This document shows positions 22,460 through 34,868 of a stretch of 64,000 nucleotides of DNA, in pieces. The first letter of the stretch is position 1. The number at the start of each line of letters is the position of its first letter. Both the position numbers and the translations under genes were made by a program. The stretch is from Eretmocerus hayati (Eukaryota > Arthropoda > Insecta > Hymenoptera > Aphelinidae): positions 73,987,186 through 74,051,185 of the forward strand of contig CM056743.1 of NCBI GenBank assembly GCA_029851415.1, written 5' to 3'. The notes beneath the pieces are model-generated. The model was not told the DNA's origin, made no database searches, and saw nothing but the letters and a program-made list of their open reading frames with translations.

Positions 22460-22868
22460 AGACAACGCAAAAACCTGCTCGTGCAGACCGACGCTCTGTC
22501 GTTTGCGGCTAATTCTAACCTAATATACGTCGCGTAGTATTCTTCATCTGAAAGAGTTCCTTTCCAAGCGGTTACGTCCACTGTGTCTTTGATGCTAATC
22601 ATTGTTTCATTTGGAGCCATGATTTTGATTCAGAACTATTACAGAAGATATAGCAGTAGAAGAAAAATTTTTTTTTTGAGTGATAGTTAAAAATTGAGGA
22701 ACGATGAATGTACCGTTGCGTGTACACTGATTGTACTCAATTCCACAAGAATAATCCAATTTTCCATTCAATTAGACACATAAAAACGAAAAAATATCGA
22801 TTCTCGTCGAAAATCGAAAAAATTTTGGAGTTATGTTCTGATTGTATCCAAATCTATCCGATTCGGAC

Positions 22869-22999
22869 GTACACTTGAGAGCAGTCTGAAATTTCCCCTT
22901 CACAGCCAACTTGAATCTCACTCTCCCGTGCTATTGACATAGGAGAGCGGCCATTAAATTGGCTGCAGTGTGGACAGTTCAGACTGCTTCCAAGTGTAC
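22869..22999. mobile_element. 131-bp MITE with 22-bp inverted repeats
   Basis: The ends begin GTACACTTGAGAGCAGTCTG and (inverted) GTACACTTGGAAGCAGTCTG. No coding capacity. Superfamily unclear. Confidence 0.65.
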
Positions 23000-24657
23000 C
23001 TGAAGTCAAAACTCGAATTTTGTAGAAATTTGTTCAAACAATCGCAATAACTTTTTAATCGCTCATCGAATCGCGAATTTGTTCATGGGGGTATTTCATA
23101 CGGATCGTCCCATATATAAATCCAGGTCAAACGCAATTTGTTTTTGATGACCTTGTAGGACAGTTAATTCCCGAATATTTCAATCAACCTGTATATAATC
23201 GCTGAATATACCATATATATACTTAACACATACTTCCATACGTTTTCACACACATACGGATACTTTAAGATTTTTCGGACGATAATAATTACGAAGGTCC
23301 ATGATTTGGCCACATTGTTCATGCAAAATTAACAACAATTCGACTTTACACTCAATTTTTTGCATAAAACACAAACTACATCGAGCGATATTTATTGTTC
23401 ATAATTTTGAACGAATTCTTCTCATTCAAATCGGACGAAAACAAGCTAATTTGCATTATCACAACTTGTCAGTAATTTGAAAAATTCTGAATTCATTTTG
23501 GACGATCGTATATATATCACCTGGCGACTTTCTCGCACTTAATTCGCGGATTTGGGAAATTTCACACACACTTGATATCCGCTGATAAATATATCTTCTC
23601 TCATAAATTGCACACTGAGCTATATCTATATATACGCACGCATGCTATTTCACTTCTCTCAACACGACCGCATGATCACTATAACTGTATTATGCACCAT
23701 TCCTCGTGTTGCACTTTTGCAATATTCGAGAGTGATATAATTTGAATGATCGGACGATTTGATTGTTCGTCTCCCTTACTCTCGTGGTGAAAATTTTGAG
23801 ACATGCAACTTGCTCGAGACGCAACTGATCGATGATCGCGGCTATGTTTACATTCCGCCCCTACCGCACTGGGCTATCCTGAATCCCGCGATCACACTCA
23901 TACTTACATTTGAATGTAACGGCAGTGAAATTCCATCTCGTTCGGCGCAGCAGATTGGAATTATTCATAAAATTCCAAGGTCACTTAGTCGGGGCACCGA
24001 TGTGACGGCTTGAGTATTATGGCCTAGATAATTAGCCACACATGCTGGGCAAGGTGCAACGCATAGTGAATGTAATGTTATGAAGTATAGCTGGAACTCT
24101 GAATCTGCTGCTGCTTTGCGCGCGAGAAAGATGGGTGATCGGGTGCAATCTTATCACGCAAGAGTTAAACAGGAGCCAGATGTGCGTATTTATTTAATTG
24201 GGAAAAACATGGTGCATCAAGTGCACGAAATCGCACGAACACGAAGAGAGCAATGAGGGTGAAGCCCAAAGAGACAGAGGATAATTATCGTCTAGCACTT
24301 ACAGGTGGGTAAATGGCGGCAATCGCACAATTCCTGATCGGCCGCTCCGGACATCGTAGTCGTCCGGAGGATCTGGACTCGATGTCGTCCGCAGGACACG
24401 TCGAGAACAACAGCCAGGGAGTCGCAGGCGAACGCATGAAATAGCTCGTCCAAGTGTTGAGAAACTGGTGAAACTCGCACGACGAGGGCGTGAAAAACTA
24501 CACAAGTCGGGTAAGCATTGACACGCGGGACGTCTGCTCTCAAGCGCGGGCGAGGGAAGTTTAGATTCTCGGGACGCATAATGCCGGCTGATTGACGATG
24601 ATGGTGCGCGAGGGGAACGGAGCGGTGAGGCTACCAATAACTGGCGCTATCTCTCTC
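23000..24657. other. Unassigned AT-rich to mixed sequence with a short (CT)n end
   Basis: No motif-bearing frame and no repeat boundary seen. A short TATCTCTCTC run at 24649-24657 touches the 3' tail of the following R1-like copy and is probably its microsatellite target. Confidence 0.35.
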
Positions 24658-25780
24658 TTTTTTTTTCTTTTTTAAGGTGGTTGTAGGGCGAATACGCTGC
24701 GACGTACGAAGAAGAGGCACCGATCAGCCAACCACGGCTGGCCAGCACCTCCCCAACAGTCCCGGGCTGGAATCCGCATCGATGCGGCCATCCGAACCGG
24801 GTAAACCCTCTCTTCCTTCTCCGTTGGCGCCGGCCATTGGACAAGGAAGAGATCCACCAACTTACCAATCCGGCCCCGGCACCGCGTGAGCAGGCGGCGT
24901 CTCGCGCTCAGGATCGAGCGTCTTCCTTCTCACGACTCGCAGGTGTTGTTCCTCCTTCTTCGATCTCCTTCCATCTATTCATTCTTCTTCCTCCTCTCTT
25001 CTTTCTTCAATTTTCTCTTCTTTCTTCCCTCTCCAGTGCATCATGTTTCTCCTGGAACCATCTGGACCCCTCCTGTTTGAATTCGCAGACTCACTGTAAT
25101 TCGCCTGCTTCGAGGCGCCTCACTTCCCTCTCTTTCCCCTCCTCACGGGTCATCACCAGCTTGATGTATCCGGTGACTCTATCCCATGTCTCCTGGTTGC
25201 GGAGCAAGTACGGGGCGAGATTCTCAGGTTTTAGTTGAGCACCAAGCCATCCATCCAACTCGGCGCGCTCTCTTCGGGTGTCGTTGCACGTGAACAGGGC
25301 ATGTTCAACGTCATCCCAGTTGTCCCCGCATGCCTGACATGCTGGGGATGTCCTCTTCTTGAACCGGGTCAGATGGACACCGAAGCAACCGTGGTCACTC
25401 AGTGCTTGCGTCGTCCAGTAATCTATCTCTCCGTGGGTGCATTCCGCCCACTTGGCTACGTCGCGGATCAGCCGAGGCGTCCATCTGCCATCTGCAAATG
25501 GCGAATCCCACTCAGTTTTGACTGCTCAAGGGTGGTTTCCTTCTTGTTGTCGCGGATGATCTCCTTGATCGTTGAGGTGAGCACTCGTTTGGCTCCGATC
25601 ACTTTTTGCCGGTCCCGAATCCTCACTCGCTCTGCGACGAGCAAGTAGATGGGTGGCATTCCCGCCAACACGCAAGCTGCGTCTCCTGACACGGTGCGGT
25701 AGGCACGAATGCTCCTCAGAGCCGCTCTCCTTTGGAAAGGCCCCATCCTCTTCTCGATGACGGCCTTCTCTACTCTCTTC
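24658..25780 (-). mobile_element. R1-like LINE copy a (5'-truncated)
   Basis: On the minus strand this holds the C-terminal part of ORF2 (from RVEKAVIEKRMGP to the CCHC finger and on to the stop), a purine-rich 3' UTR and a mixed A-rich tail (T-rich at 24658-24673 on the + strand). Its 5' end stops at 25780 against a (CT)n tract. The frame is broken near 25500, where the main frame is lost after TTLEQSKL. It is a dead partial copy. Confidence 0.85.
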
Positions 25781-25803
25781 TGCGCTATCTCTCTCTCTCT
25801 CTC
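25781..25803. repeat. (CT)n tract between R1-like copies a and b
   Basis: TATCTCTCTCTCTCTCTC separates the truncated 5' end of copy a from the tail of copy b. The same tract recurs at 26974-26996 through the tandem duplication. Confidence 0.8.
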
Positions 25804-26973
25804 CTTTTTTCTTTCTTGAGGAGGTTGTAGGGCGAACAATGCCGAGACGTTCTGCCGGGAAGCAACCCTTCAGCCTCTCCGGGTTGGTGAGGTCTCGGTC
25901 AATACGGCTTGTCCGTGTCCCCCCCCCCCCCTACAGTACTCGGCTGGGATCCGCATCAATACGGCCACCCCTTCCGATTAAAACGCTCTCTTCCTTCTCC
26001 GTTGGCATCGGCCATTGGACAAGGAAGAGATCCTCCGAACTTACCAATCCGGCCCCGGGACCGCGTGAGCATTACTTCAGGACCGGCGGCGTCTCGCGCT
26101 CTGGATCGAGCGGCTCTCTCTTCAGGACTCGCAGGTCTTGTTCCCCCTTCCTTGGTCTTTTACTGCTCTTCATTCTTCTTCCTTCGATCTTCTCTCCTCT
26201 CTCTTCTTCCTTCTTCCTTCCCTCTTCAAAGCATCATGTTCCTCCTCGAACAATTGGGACCTCTTTTGTTCCAGTTGACAAACTCACTCTATTTCGCCTG
26301 CTTCGAGGCGCCTCACTTCCCTCTCTTGCTCCTCCTTGCGGGTCACCACCAGCTTGATGTATCCGGTGAGTCTTTCCCATGTCTCCTGGTTGAGGAGCAA
26401 GTACGGGACGAGATTCTCAGGTGTCAGTTGAACACCCAGCCATTCATCCAGCTCGGCGCGCTCTCTTCGGGTGTCACTTCACTTGAACAGGGCATGCTCA
26501 GCGTCATCCCAGTCGTCCCCGCATGACTGGCATGCTGGGGATGTCCTCTTCTTGAACCGGGTCAGATGGACACCGAAGCAACCGTGGTCACTCAGTGCTT
26601 GCGTCGTCCAGTAATCTATCTCTCCGTGGGTGCATTCCGCCCACTTGGCTACGTCGCGGATCAGCCGAGGCGTCCATCTGCCATCTGCAAATGGCGAATC
26701 CCACTCAGTTTTGACTGCTCAAGGGTGGTTTCCTTCTTGTTGTCGCGGATGATCTCCTTGATCGTTGAGGTGAGCACTCGTTTGGCTCCGATCACTTTTT
26801 GCCGGTCCCGAATCCTCACTCGCTCTGCGACGAGCAAGTAGATGGGTGGCATTCCCGCCAACACGCAAGCTGCGTCTCCTGACACGGTGCGGTAGGCACG
26901 AATGCTCCTCAGAGCCGCTCTCCTTTGGAAAGGCCCCATCCTCTTCTCGATGACGGCCTTCTCTACTCTCTTC
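25804..26973 (-). mobile_element. R1-like LINE copy b (hybrid of c and a)
   Basis: Its 3' part (up to about 26530) matches copy c and its 5' part (26531-26973) matches copy a, as expected from the duplication. Like copy a it holds only the last part of ORF2 plus the 3' UTR. Not functional. Confidence 0.8.
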
Positions 26974-27479
26974 TGCGCTATCTCTCTCTCTCTCTCCTTT
27001 TTTCTTTCTTGAGGAGGTTGTAGGGCGAACAATGCCGAGACGTTCTGCCGGGAAGCAACCCTTCAGCCTCTCCGGGTTGGTGAGGTCTCGGTCAATACGG
27101 CTTGTCCGTGTCCCCCCCCCCCCCTACAGTACTCGGCTGGGATCCGCATCAATACGGCCACCCCTTCCGATTAAAACGCTCTCTTCCTTCTCCGTTGGCA
27201 TCGGCCATTGGACAAGGAAGAGATCCTCCGAACTTACCAATCCGGCCCCGGGACCGCGTGAGCATTACTTCAGGACCGGCGGCGTCTCGCGCTCTGGATC
27301 GAGCGGCTCTCTCTTCAGGACTCGCAGGTCTTGTTCCCCCTTCCTTGGTCTTTTACTGCTCTTCATTCTTCTTCCTTCGATCTTCTCTCCTCTCTCTTCT
27401 TCCTTCTTCCTTCCCTCTTCAAAGCATCATGTTCCTCCTCGAACAATTGGGACCTCTTTTGTTCCAGTTGACAAACTCA

Positions 27480-29843
27480 CTCTATTTCGCCTGCTTCGAG
27501 GCGCCTCACTTCCCTCTCTTGCTCCTCCTTGCGGGTCACCACCAGCTTGATGTATCCGGTGAGTCTTTCCCATGTCTCCTGGTTGAGGAGCAAGTACGGG
27601 ACGAGATTCTCAGGTGTCAGTTGAACACCCAGCCATTCATCCAGCTCGGCGCGCTCTCTTCGGGTGTCACTTCACTTGAACAGGGCATGCTCAGCGTCAT
27701 CCCAGTCGTCCCCGCATGACTGGCATGCTGGGGTTGTCCTCTCATTGAACCTGGTTAGATGGGAACCGAAGCAACCATGATAGCTCAGTGCCTGAGTCGT
27801 CCAGTAGTCCATCTCTCCGTGGGAACGTTCCGCCCTCTTGGCTACGTCACAGATCAACCGGTGCGTCCATCTGCCATTCGCAAATGGCGAATCCCACTCA
27901 GTTCACCACTGTTCGAGGGTGGTCTCCTTCTCGGGGTCGTGGATGATCTCCTTCATTGTCGGAGTCAGCACTCGTTCGGCTCCGATCACTTTCTGGCGGT
28001 CCCAGATCCTCACTCACTCAGCGACGAGCAAGTGGATGGGCGGAGTACTCGCCAATACGTAAGCCGCATCTCCTGACACGGTGCGGTAGGCACGGATATT
28101 CCTCAGGGCCGCTCTCCGGTGGACAGGCCCCATTCTCTTCTCGATGATGGTCTTCTCTACTCTCTTGCCCCACACGGGTGCACCGTACAGCGCGATGGAG
28201 GTGGTGACGGTGTTGAGAAGTGCGCGTCTCTTCTCCTTGGGTCCTCCAATATTCGGCATGAGCCGCTGGAGCGCCGCATCGACCCTGCTCGCCTTCTGGG
28301 CGGCTTCCTGGATGTGCTTCTTGAACGACCACTTGTCGTCGAGCCATACACCGAGGTATTTCAGCTCTGTCTTCCGTGGGATCTCTTGCCCGTTGATATA
28401 AAACCGGGGTAAGTCAAACCTCCTACGCCTTGTGACCACGATTGCTTCGCATTCCTTGACAGCGAGCTCCAGAAGCCTGCTGATCATCCACTCGTAGACT
28501 CGGGCCAGCGCTTCGTTCGCGCGTCTACCCAAGAGTTTCTCGTTGTTGGCCCATACTATGAGTCCCGCGTCGTCCGCGAATGCCACAATTATCACCCCTT
28601 CTGGCAGTTCGATAGACAGTAAGCTGTCGTACTGGGTGTTCCAGTTGAACGGCCTGGAAACCGACCCCTGTCCGATTCCGGCGGACAGTACCCGAATCTC
28701 TTGTCCCTCGTCGGTGTCGTACACGAGGGTCCTGTTCCGCAGGTAGTCACTCGTGACGGCTAGTAGATAGGGGGCGCTCCACCTGCTTGGGATTGATAAA
28801 CTCGCTCCCAGCTCGCGCAGTTGAACGCGTTCTTCATGTCCAACGCAATGATGGCACAGAATCCTCCTCTCCCTTGGTATAGGTCCCCTACCGACTCTTG
28901 AACCCGTTCTTGGACCTCCTCGATCGCGTGCACAGTGCTCCGTCCTCTCCGGAACCCGAACTGCATTGGTGATAGCCCACCGCCTTCTTCGTAGGCTTTT
29001 TCCACTCTGTTGAGCACCATCCTCTCGTACATTTTCCCGATATTGTCGAGCATGCTGAGAGGGCGTTGACCTCCTTGACCCTTAGGTATCAGGACCAGCT
29101 CCTGGCGTTTTCACTTGTCCGGGAAAGTTCCCGCGCTCAGACAGATGTAGAAGAGGTCGAGGAGTAAATCTGGCTTGTATTTGAAGACCAGTTTCAGAGC
29201 CTCGTTTGGAATGCCGTCCAGGCCAGGGGCCTTGTCGTTAGGTAGCCTCTTTGCCGCTGTGAGTAGCTCTTGCATAGTGAAGAGCGGGATGGGATCCACG
29301 ATGCTGCGCAAGGTTGCTGCATTGGTCGGTGCTGGGTTGCCCCTCCGGGTTCGGACCTTCGACATGACCACGCGGTATGGCGTGCCCCAGGGGTCTCTGT
29401 TAACCATGTCGCACAATTCACCCCAGCATTCCTTCTTGCTCCTCCGGATGGCTAGAACAAGAGCCTCCTTTGCTTCTTTGTACGCTCTGTCATCTTCCGC
29501 CAGCGATGGTCGTTACAGCTTTCTTGATCGCCACGCGGTCCTTCTTTTCTTGTTGCTCGTTCTTCGGAGAGCCTTTATCTCATCTGTGATGCAGTACTCT
29601 GGTTTCCTCCAGAAGCATGGTGTTGTGTTGCGAGGCATGGATGCGTCACAGGCTCTTGTGATGGTAGTCGTTACCATATCCTCAGCCTCTTCCGCGGTGG
29701 AGGTCATCGGGAGATCCTCAGCTGCTTCTATCGATTCCCGGAATTTTCCCTCGTCCAGCTTGCGTACCTGCCACCCCGTCGGTCGCGGTCTGCGTGTCGC
29801 CTATCTCTGTCCGTCAGTCCTAAGCCGGAACCGAATATGTTGA
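27480..29843 (-). pseudogene. ORF2 reverse transcriptase part of R1-like copy c
   Basis: The first catalytic Asp lies in ALDMKNAFN (28760-29053 frame) and the FADDAG box in the 28014-28724 frame. They are separated by a frameshift near 28765, where the copy reads into GGAPPIY. Another break near 29105 splits the segment before LVLIPKGQGG, and stops near 28014 and 27905 interrupt the C-terminal part. The product would copy element RNA at the nicked target. Compare the intact frame at 57312-59402. Confidence 0.8.
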
Positions 29844-29875
29844 TGGTCGCTCAATGTTTCCGTGTCCAGTTCCTC

Positions 29876-30502
29876 TCACGATGTCATACGCCCCATGAGC
29901 GACGGGTTCATGAGCGTCAGGTCAAGGACCGATGACGATCCTCCCTCCCGGGACCGAGTGTCGTGCCGGTAATACGTGATAACCCCCGTCTCGTTCGCGA
30001 GCACTAATCCTAATGCCTCCATGGCACCAGAGAGTATTACCCCACGTCTATCGCGCGGCCCCCCGCTCCAAGTTGGTTCCTTGGAGTTGAATTCCCTCGC
30101 GATTATAAGTGGGCCCCCCCATTGCCTCACATCCTCTTCTAGGTCATGGAGCTCTTCCTCGAATTTATGCGTCTTGAGCGACGGCGAATAGTAGCAGTTG
30201 TAGACTGCTGTGCTCCCTATGGTGTTTCGAGCGAATCCACGGCCATTTACAGCTGGTCCAGTCTCACAGATCGCAGGATTCATGATCTGGATTAGAGCGG
30301 TCCCCCAGTGATCGAACGTGGATCGGGAGAATTCGCGCTTTTGAGGCGGTTCGGAGATAATCAGAACATCGATCCCCTCTTCTTTGGCAACAGCGTGTAG
30401 CAGATCGTTCGCGTCGCCACTCTTCCTGAGGTTGGCTTGGATGAAATTAGTCATTTCGACCTCTCCTCCGTTTATACGTGCTCTTCGCCTTCTGGTAGGC
30501 AT
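29876..30502 (-). pseudogene. ORF2 endonuclease part of R1-like copy c
   Basis: A 208-codon open segment carries the start FIQANLRKSGDANDLL typical of R1-clade endonucleases, then VLIISEPP (catalytic Glu), PLIIAREFNSKEPTW (catalytic region, with the usual GDFN altered to REFN), and SVLDLTL near the end. The loss of the Asp in GDFN and the stop at 29876 argue it is inactive. In R1-clade elements this enzyme sets target specificity. Confidence 0.75.
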
Positions 30503-30519
30503 TGCAGTTGCTCGCCCCA

Positions 30520-31037
30520 GATCTGTGATCAGATTTGGACCCGATCGCCTTACAGCTCAAGCACTTCGGCTTCCCTTTGCAGGTTGCGGCGAGGTGTCCT
30601 GGTTCGCCGCACTGGAAGCAGAGTTTCGGTCTCCGGTCCTCCGTCTTCTCCTTCTTGCAGCCCGAGGCCTTGGGGCCGTACTCAAGACAGTTTTAACACC
30701 GTGGAATGCCACCTTCCTCGCGGATCCTGACTCTGCCCCATCCAACCTTGGGCTCCTTCCAGTCCAGGAGGTGGTGGGCCAGTCTCGTTGGGACCGAGAC
30801 GACCGCCGTTTGGGTGCCCCGATAACCGATTCGAAGAGACTTCACTGCGATATTTCCTCTCTCACTCTCTGGCAGGGCCTTAGCGAGGTCCTTGAGTACT
30901 TTGCCTTCGTCAACGTCGTAGTCGACTTCGAGCACCTCAAGAGTAAATGTGTTCAGGAGGCAATGGACAGCTCCTTCTTCGCCGACCTCTGGTGCCAATG
31001 CTGTCTTCACGGCCGTGGCGTCGGTACCCTTCCTCAA
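30520..31037 (-). pseudogene. ORF1 (gag-like) of R1-like copy c with zinc knuckles
   Basis: The open segment 31037-30693 ends in GGIPRC followed by TAA inside the first knuckle (C-stop-NCLEYG). Beyond it in the same frame are CFQCGEPGHLAATC and CLSCKAIGSKSDH, giving the set of CCHC knuckles usual in R1-clade ORF1. The N-terminus is missing, since the copy begins at the GA tract near 31070. The protein would bind element RNA. Confidence 0.75.
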
Positions 31038-31070
31038 TTCGATGAGGACTTGGCCCTCCTTCGTTTTCTC

Positions 31071-31080
31071 CCTCTCTCTC
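31071..31080. repeat. Short (CT)n at the 5' end of R1-like copy c
   Basis: CCTCTCTCTC lies between the start of copy c and the poly-A tail (T-run on the + strand) of the next fragment. Confidence 0.7.
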
Positions 31081-31633
31081 TTTTTTTTTTTTTTTTCTTA
31101 GTGGAATATAAGAAAAAATCTGATGACAGGACATCCCTATCGGATGTCCCACCGGCAGACCATGAGCGCTTTCATTTTGCCCACCCGGTGAACCGGATGA
31201 GCATGAATCCAGCGCCCGTGTGCCCTGGGGGCTAAAACTTCCTGCTCTCAGCCCTACAGTGTTGGGAAGCCTGCACTGCAGAACTGGGGGCAGCTAACCA
31301 CTATCTAACCAACCCACCCCGGAACCGCGTTGGCATTACACCAGGGTGGGAGGCGTATCGCGCTCAGGATCGAGCGACTCTCTTTTCTCACGACTCGCAG
31401 GTGTTGTTGCTCCCTCTTCGATCTTGTCCTACTCTTCTTTCTTCGATCTTCTCTCTTCTCTCTTCTTTCTTCTTCCTCCTCCCTTCTTCCTTTCCTCTTC
31501 AGTTCATCATATTCTTCCTGGAATAATTTGGACCTCTTCTGTTTGAATCGGCAGACTCACTGTGATTCGCTTGCTTCGAGGCGCCTCACTTCCCTTTCTT
31601 TCTCCTCGTTACGGGTCATCACCAGCTTAACAC
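31081..31633 (-). mobile_element. R1-like LINE fragment h (3' end, different subfamily)
   Basis: It ends in a poly-A of 16 bases (31081-31096 on the + strand as T). Minus-strand coding for KLVMTRNEEKERE survives near 31570-31630, which matches the C-terminus of the other copies. The UTR next to it (31330-31560) is related to theirs, but the last 230 bases are different, marking a distinct subfamily. It is 5'-truncated at about 31633. Confidence 0.7.
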
Positions 31634-32312
31634 GGTTGGCCTGAACTGACTTCCACCCAAAGGTGCGTGCCCCTCAGAATTGATTTTTCTCTTTTTAAAT
31701 TCACGATAAACGGAAGTTCCTCCTGCAACCATAAAAATCTCTCGTCGAGCCGTTTCTTAAAAACGTGAGATTCAGGGTTTTTCCATACGAATTTCCATAC
31801 AAATCTATCCATGTGCGATTAAAATGCAGTTGTCGGCCGACTTCCTTGGAATTCAATTTTTATTACATTGAAATAGGTTATAATCCATCAAAAGGAAAGT
31901 TTTTAGGAACGATTTCATAGTACAGGCGAATATCCATGGTCTGACGATGCCGAGTGACAAGCAATGATGTCGCACGGTAGGCCTAAACTGACTCAAGCCC
32001 AAAGGTCCTTGCCCCTCAGATTTCTTCTCTTGAGTTCAAATACGTGATAATTGGTAGTTATTTTTCGCAAGGATGAGAATATCCGATGAAGCTACAATCG
32101 AGAGGAGTCGAATTGAAATTTTTTGAATCTTGATTTTGACATAATTTTCAGAGGAATCGCGGATGAGCTTTGAAATCGACCTTCGATACATTTTTGCGTG
32201 AATGACTATTATCCAGAAAGTATAGATCAACAATAATGCTCGAAAGTTCATGAGAAAGAACACACTCCAGAGTGGAACAATTTTATGATCAATAAATTAC
32301 AATTTGAATGTG
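31634..32312. other. Unassigned non-coding sequence
   Basis: Two loosely similar segments (31640-31690 and 31983-32035, each with CCCAAAGGTSCKTGCCCCTCAG) suggest a short direct repeat. Nothing else recognised. Confidence 0.35.
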
Positions 32313-33498
32313 CATACTGCTGTACACACACGAAGCTCTACAAAGACTCACAGTCGTTACAAGCTGAGCGAATTTGTAAGAATGACAAACTTTGAGCTCA
32401 GTTAAAAAAATATTTTTTCTCTATTCGACCCCAAACCTGTGCGAATATGTTTTTCGATATAAATACTTCTAATTGGAACAATAATCTGGGCGGGATATTG
32501 AATTCTCGATTTCATTCAGCCAATTTCAAACACCCTTTTTTGACTTTTTGCTCAAAATGACATCACAGGTATGGCTCGCATATGCTCCCATCTGAACTAA
32601 TGTGCACCATTCTTTGTGGGATTACTCTTCAATGGACCCCCAAATGTGTGTGAGAACTTCCGGAGGCGAGTCTCGAGCTAGATGCAAGCAGGAGGTTGTA
32701 TTTTACGAGTTGGAAATGGGCATTATTTCGTCTATTTGAACGCAGGCGAGTGTGAGTGGTATTTCATCCATTCTAGCTCACAAATAAGATGAGCGGCTGA
32801 AATAGGGATACGAACATGGTTTTCTGACTCAAAATAATCATCTCAACGCGATTCTGGGGTCACTTTTGGCTCCAAATTCTTGATACTTGCTCTCAGACTA
32901 GAAAACACTTTAGTTGCATGTTTTTCGATGGAGTGGCTTCAGACGATGTATAAGAGCCTAATTGGCCATGAAAACTTGTTAAGATGGTCATTTTGAGTCG
33001 GACGAACACGTTGGTATCTCTATTTCGGCCTTTCATCTCATTTCTGAGCTAGAACGAGTGAAATCCCACTCACACTCGCCTGTGTTCAATTGTACGAAAT
33101 GATGCTCATTTTCAACTCGTAGAATAGAACCTCTCGCACGCATCCAGCTCGACGCTCGCCTCCGGAAGTTCTCACTTATACTTGGGGGTACATTGGAGAG
33201 TAATTCCACACAGATTGGTGGCCATTAGTTCAGACGGAAGCATATGCGAGCCATACCTGTAAGGTCATTTTGAGCGAAAAGTGACAAGAGAGTGTCTTTA
33301 ATTGGCTGAATAAAATCGAGAATTCAATATCCCACCCAGATTATTGTTCTAATTGGTAGTATTTGTATCGTAAAACATTTCCGCACAGGTTTCGGGTCGG
33401 ATGAAAGAACCGATTTTTTTAAATCAAGCTCAAGGTTTGGCATTTTTACGAATTTGCTCAGCTTGTAACGACTGTAAGTCCTATAGAAAGTACAGTAA
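32313..33498. mobile_element. Foldback element 2
   Basis: Arms of about 530-545 bases (32313-32858 and 32978-33498) are diverged inverted copies around a spacer of about 120 bases. Matched landmarks include CACAGTCGTTACAAGCTGAG on the left and its inverse CTCAGCTTGTAACGACTGT on the right, and CTTCCGGAGGCGAG and its inverse. No coding capacity. The arms are more diverged than in foldback 1. Confidence 0.8.
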
Positions 33499-34868
33499 AC
33501 GACTTCCATCACTGGTCAAATTGTAGATGTTCCCAAGACCTTCGAAATGACTACTTGTAAAAGTCGATTACCACATGTCCAGTGGGAGCTAGATCACTTT
33601 GAAGCAACCCCCAAAATCGCTAGAATGTGCTCTCAGCACATAGCTCCTAGAAGTTGCCAGACTCAAGTATCGACCTTGAACAAGTTTTTACTCAAAAGTA
33701 TCAGTCTCAAGGGAGAAAATGCGCCTAGGTACGTCCAAAAATGTTGAGTCTGGTCGGAGCTATGAATGTGTGGAAATAGGCCAAAAAAGAGCCTGAAAAA
33801 GACCTTTTATAGGCCCCAGGGCCTACGGGGACGTTAGAAAAAATCCGGAAAAAAATTTTTCGTACTATATCAATTGAGTTTTAACGGAAGAAATTTTCTA
33901 TGTATTCCTTCCAGACCATGCTGGTGCAGGCATTCGTCCAAATGCTCTGGAATGACCCATATAGTGTGATTAACAGGGCTTTTTGGTTTCAATGAAAAAT
34001 TACGGTGCACATGAATAAATCATCTCCCAGATGTTCTTAGACTCTGACGACCGAGAATGAATCGACCCCCGATCGGGTGCTCAAGGGTTCTGCCTTCCAT
34101 TCGAAAATCAGCTCACAAAGCGAATGAATCGAAGTCCTCAGGGTTCCATTTATAATCATACGATTTTGATGGAATCTTGGTTAGAATCGACCTTATCTAT
34201 ATATCCTCTTTGGGTGCTCATTGGTGTGGATAGTCATATGTGCACCGAGTGCATGATGGAACCCACAGTGTGACTATATAGATGGTTTAATTAGTTGACT
34301 GGGTCTTACTCCTGATATGTTCAAGGGCCCTGATCCCCTCAAATTGTTGTCAGTAAGGCCCACCGAAATGAATATTTCGTGTAAAAGAGGCCGAAAAGGT
34401 GCTCCGATCAATCGGGCGGCTGTGCCTTATCGTAATAACTTACGTGTAGGATTTTCTAGGAATTCATGGGTGCCCTTGTTAACTCATTGGTCTCAGGGGA
34501 AACTATGAAAATACAAAGATCGCGCTATTGGTTCCCAAGGAGGTGCCCTGATCCACCAAATGAGTTTGAGAATGAATAATCGATCCCATAACCTGTAAAA
34601 TCCTATCCTATCCTTCGTTGCATTCGATTACCTCCGAACGGGTCATGAATCCTGATATCCGGCTTCCCCCTTTGATCCAGAACCGGATAGACTACGCATA
34701 CCTCCGCCCTAATCATCCAAGGTATCGCGTCAGTCACATATGGTGCCCATACATAGACTCCACGAGTATGCAGGTGCACACAAAGATAGGAAATATTTCG
34801 TTACCATGTTTCCACGATAGCGCGTGTTGATACGCTGTGGTATGACACGCTGCTTGTAAAAGCGAGCT
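33499..34868. other. Unassigned non-coding sequence
   Basis: Short frames only. No repeat boundary seen. Confidence 0.3.

Larger units (their letters stand above)
25338..27723. repeat. 1193-bp tandem duplication across R1-like copies
   Basis: 25338-26530 and 26531-27723 appear identical; every frame in one recurs in the other at +1193. The start point in each unit is the word CATGCTGGGG in the CCHC-finger region of an R1-like copy, and the same word occurs at the far end. The duplication therefore runs from a point in copy a to the homologous point in copy c, as unequal exchange between two head-to-tail LINEs would produce. An assembly artefact is also possible. Confidence 0.85.
26997..31070 (-). 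mobile_element. R1-like LINE copy c, nearly full length but decayed
   Basis: In minus-strand order it holds an ORF1/gag with CCHC knuckles (31037-30520), the ORF2 endonuclease (30502-29876), linker (29707-29111), reverse transcriptase (29053-28014), CCHC finger (about 27740), 3' UTR (27480-27010) and an A-rich tail ending in (GA)n. It has several frameshifts and stops. Its 5' end touches a CCCTCTCTCTC run at 31070-31080, again a GA/TC tract. Confidence 0.88.

Noticed and set aside
25839..27719. 172- and 205-codon frames rich in Ser, Pro and Leu
   Set aside because: They lie antisense to the R1-like 3' UTR and ORF2 end and recur only through the 1193-bp duplication.
30384..31235. 283-codon + strand frame
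   Set aside because: Antisense to the R1-like ORF1 with its zinc knuckles; the minus strand carries the conserved residues.
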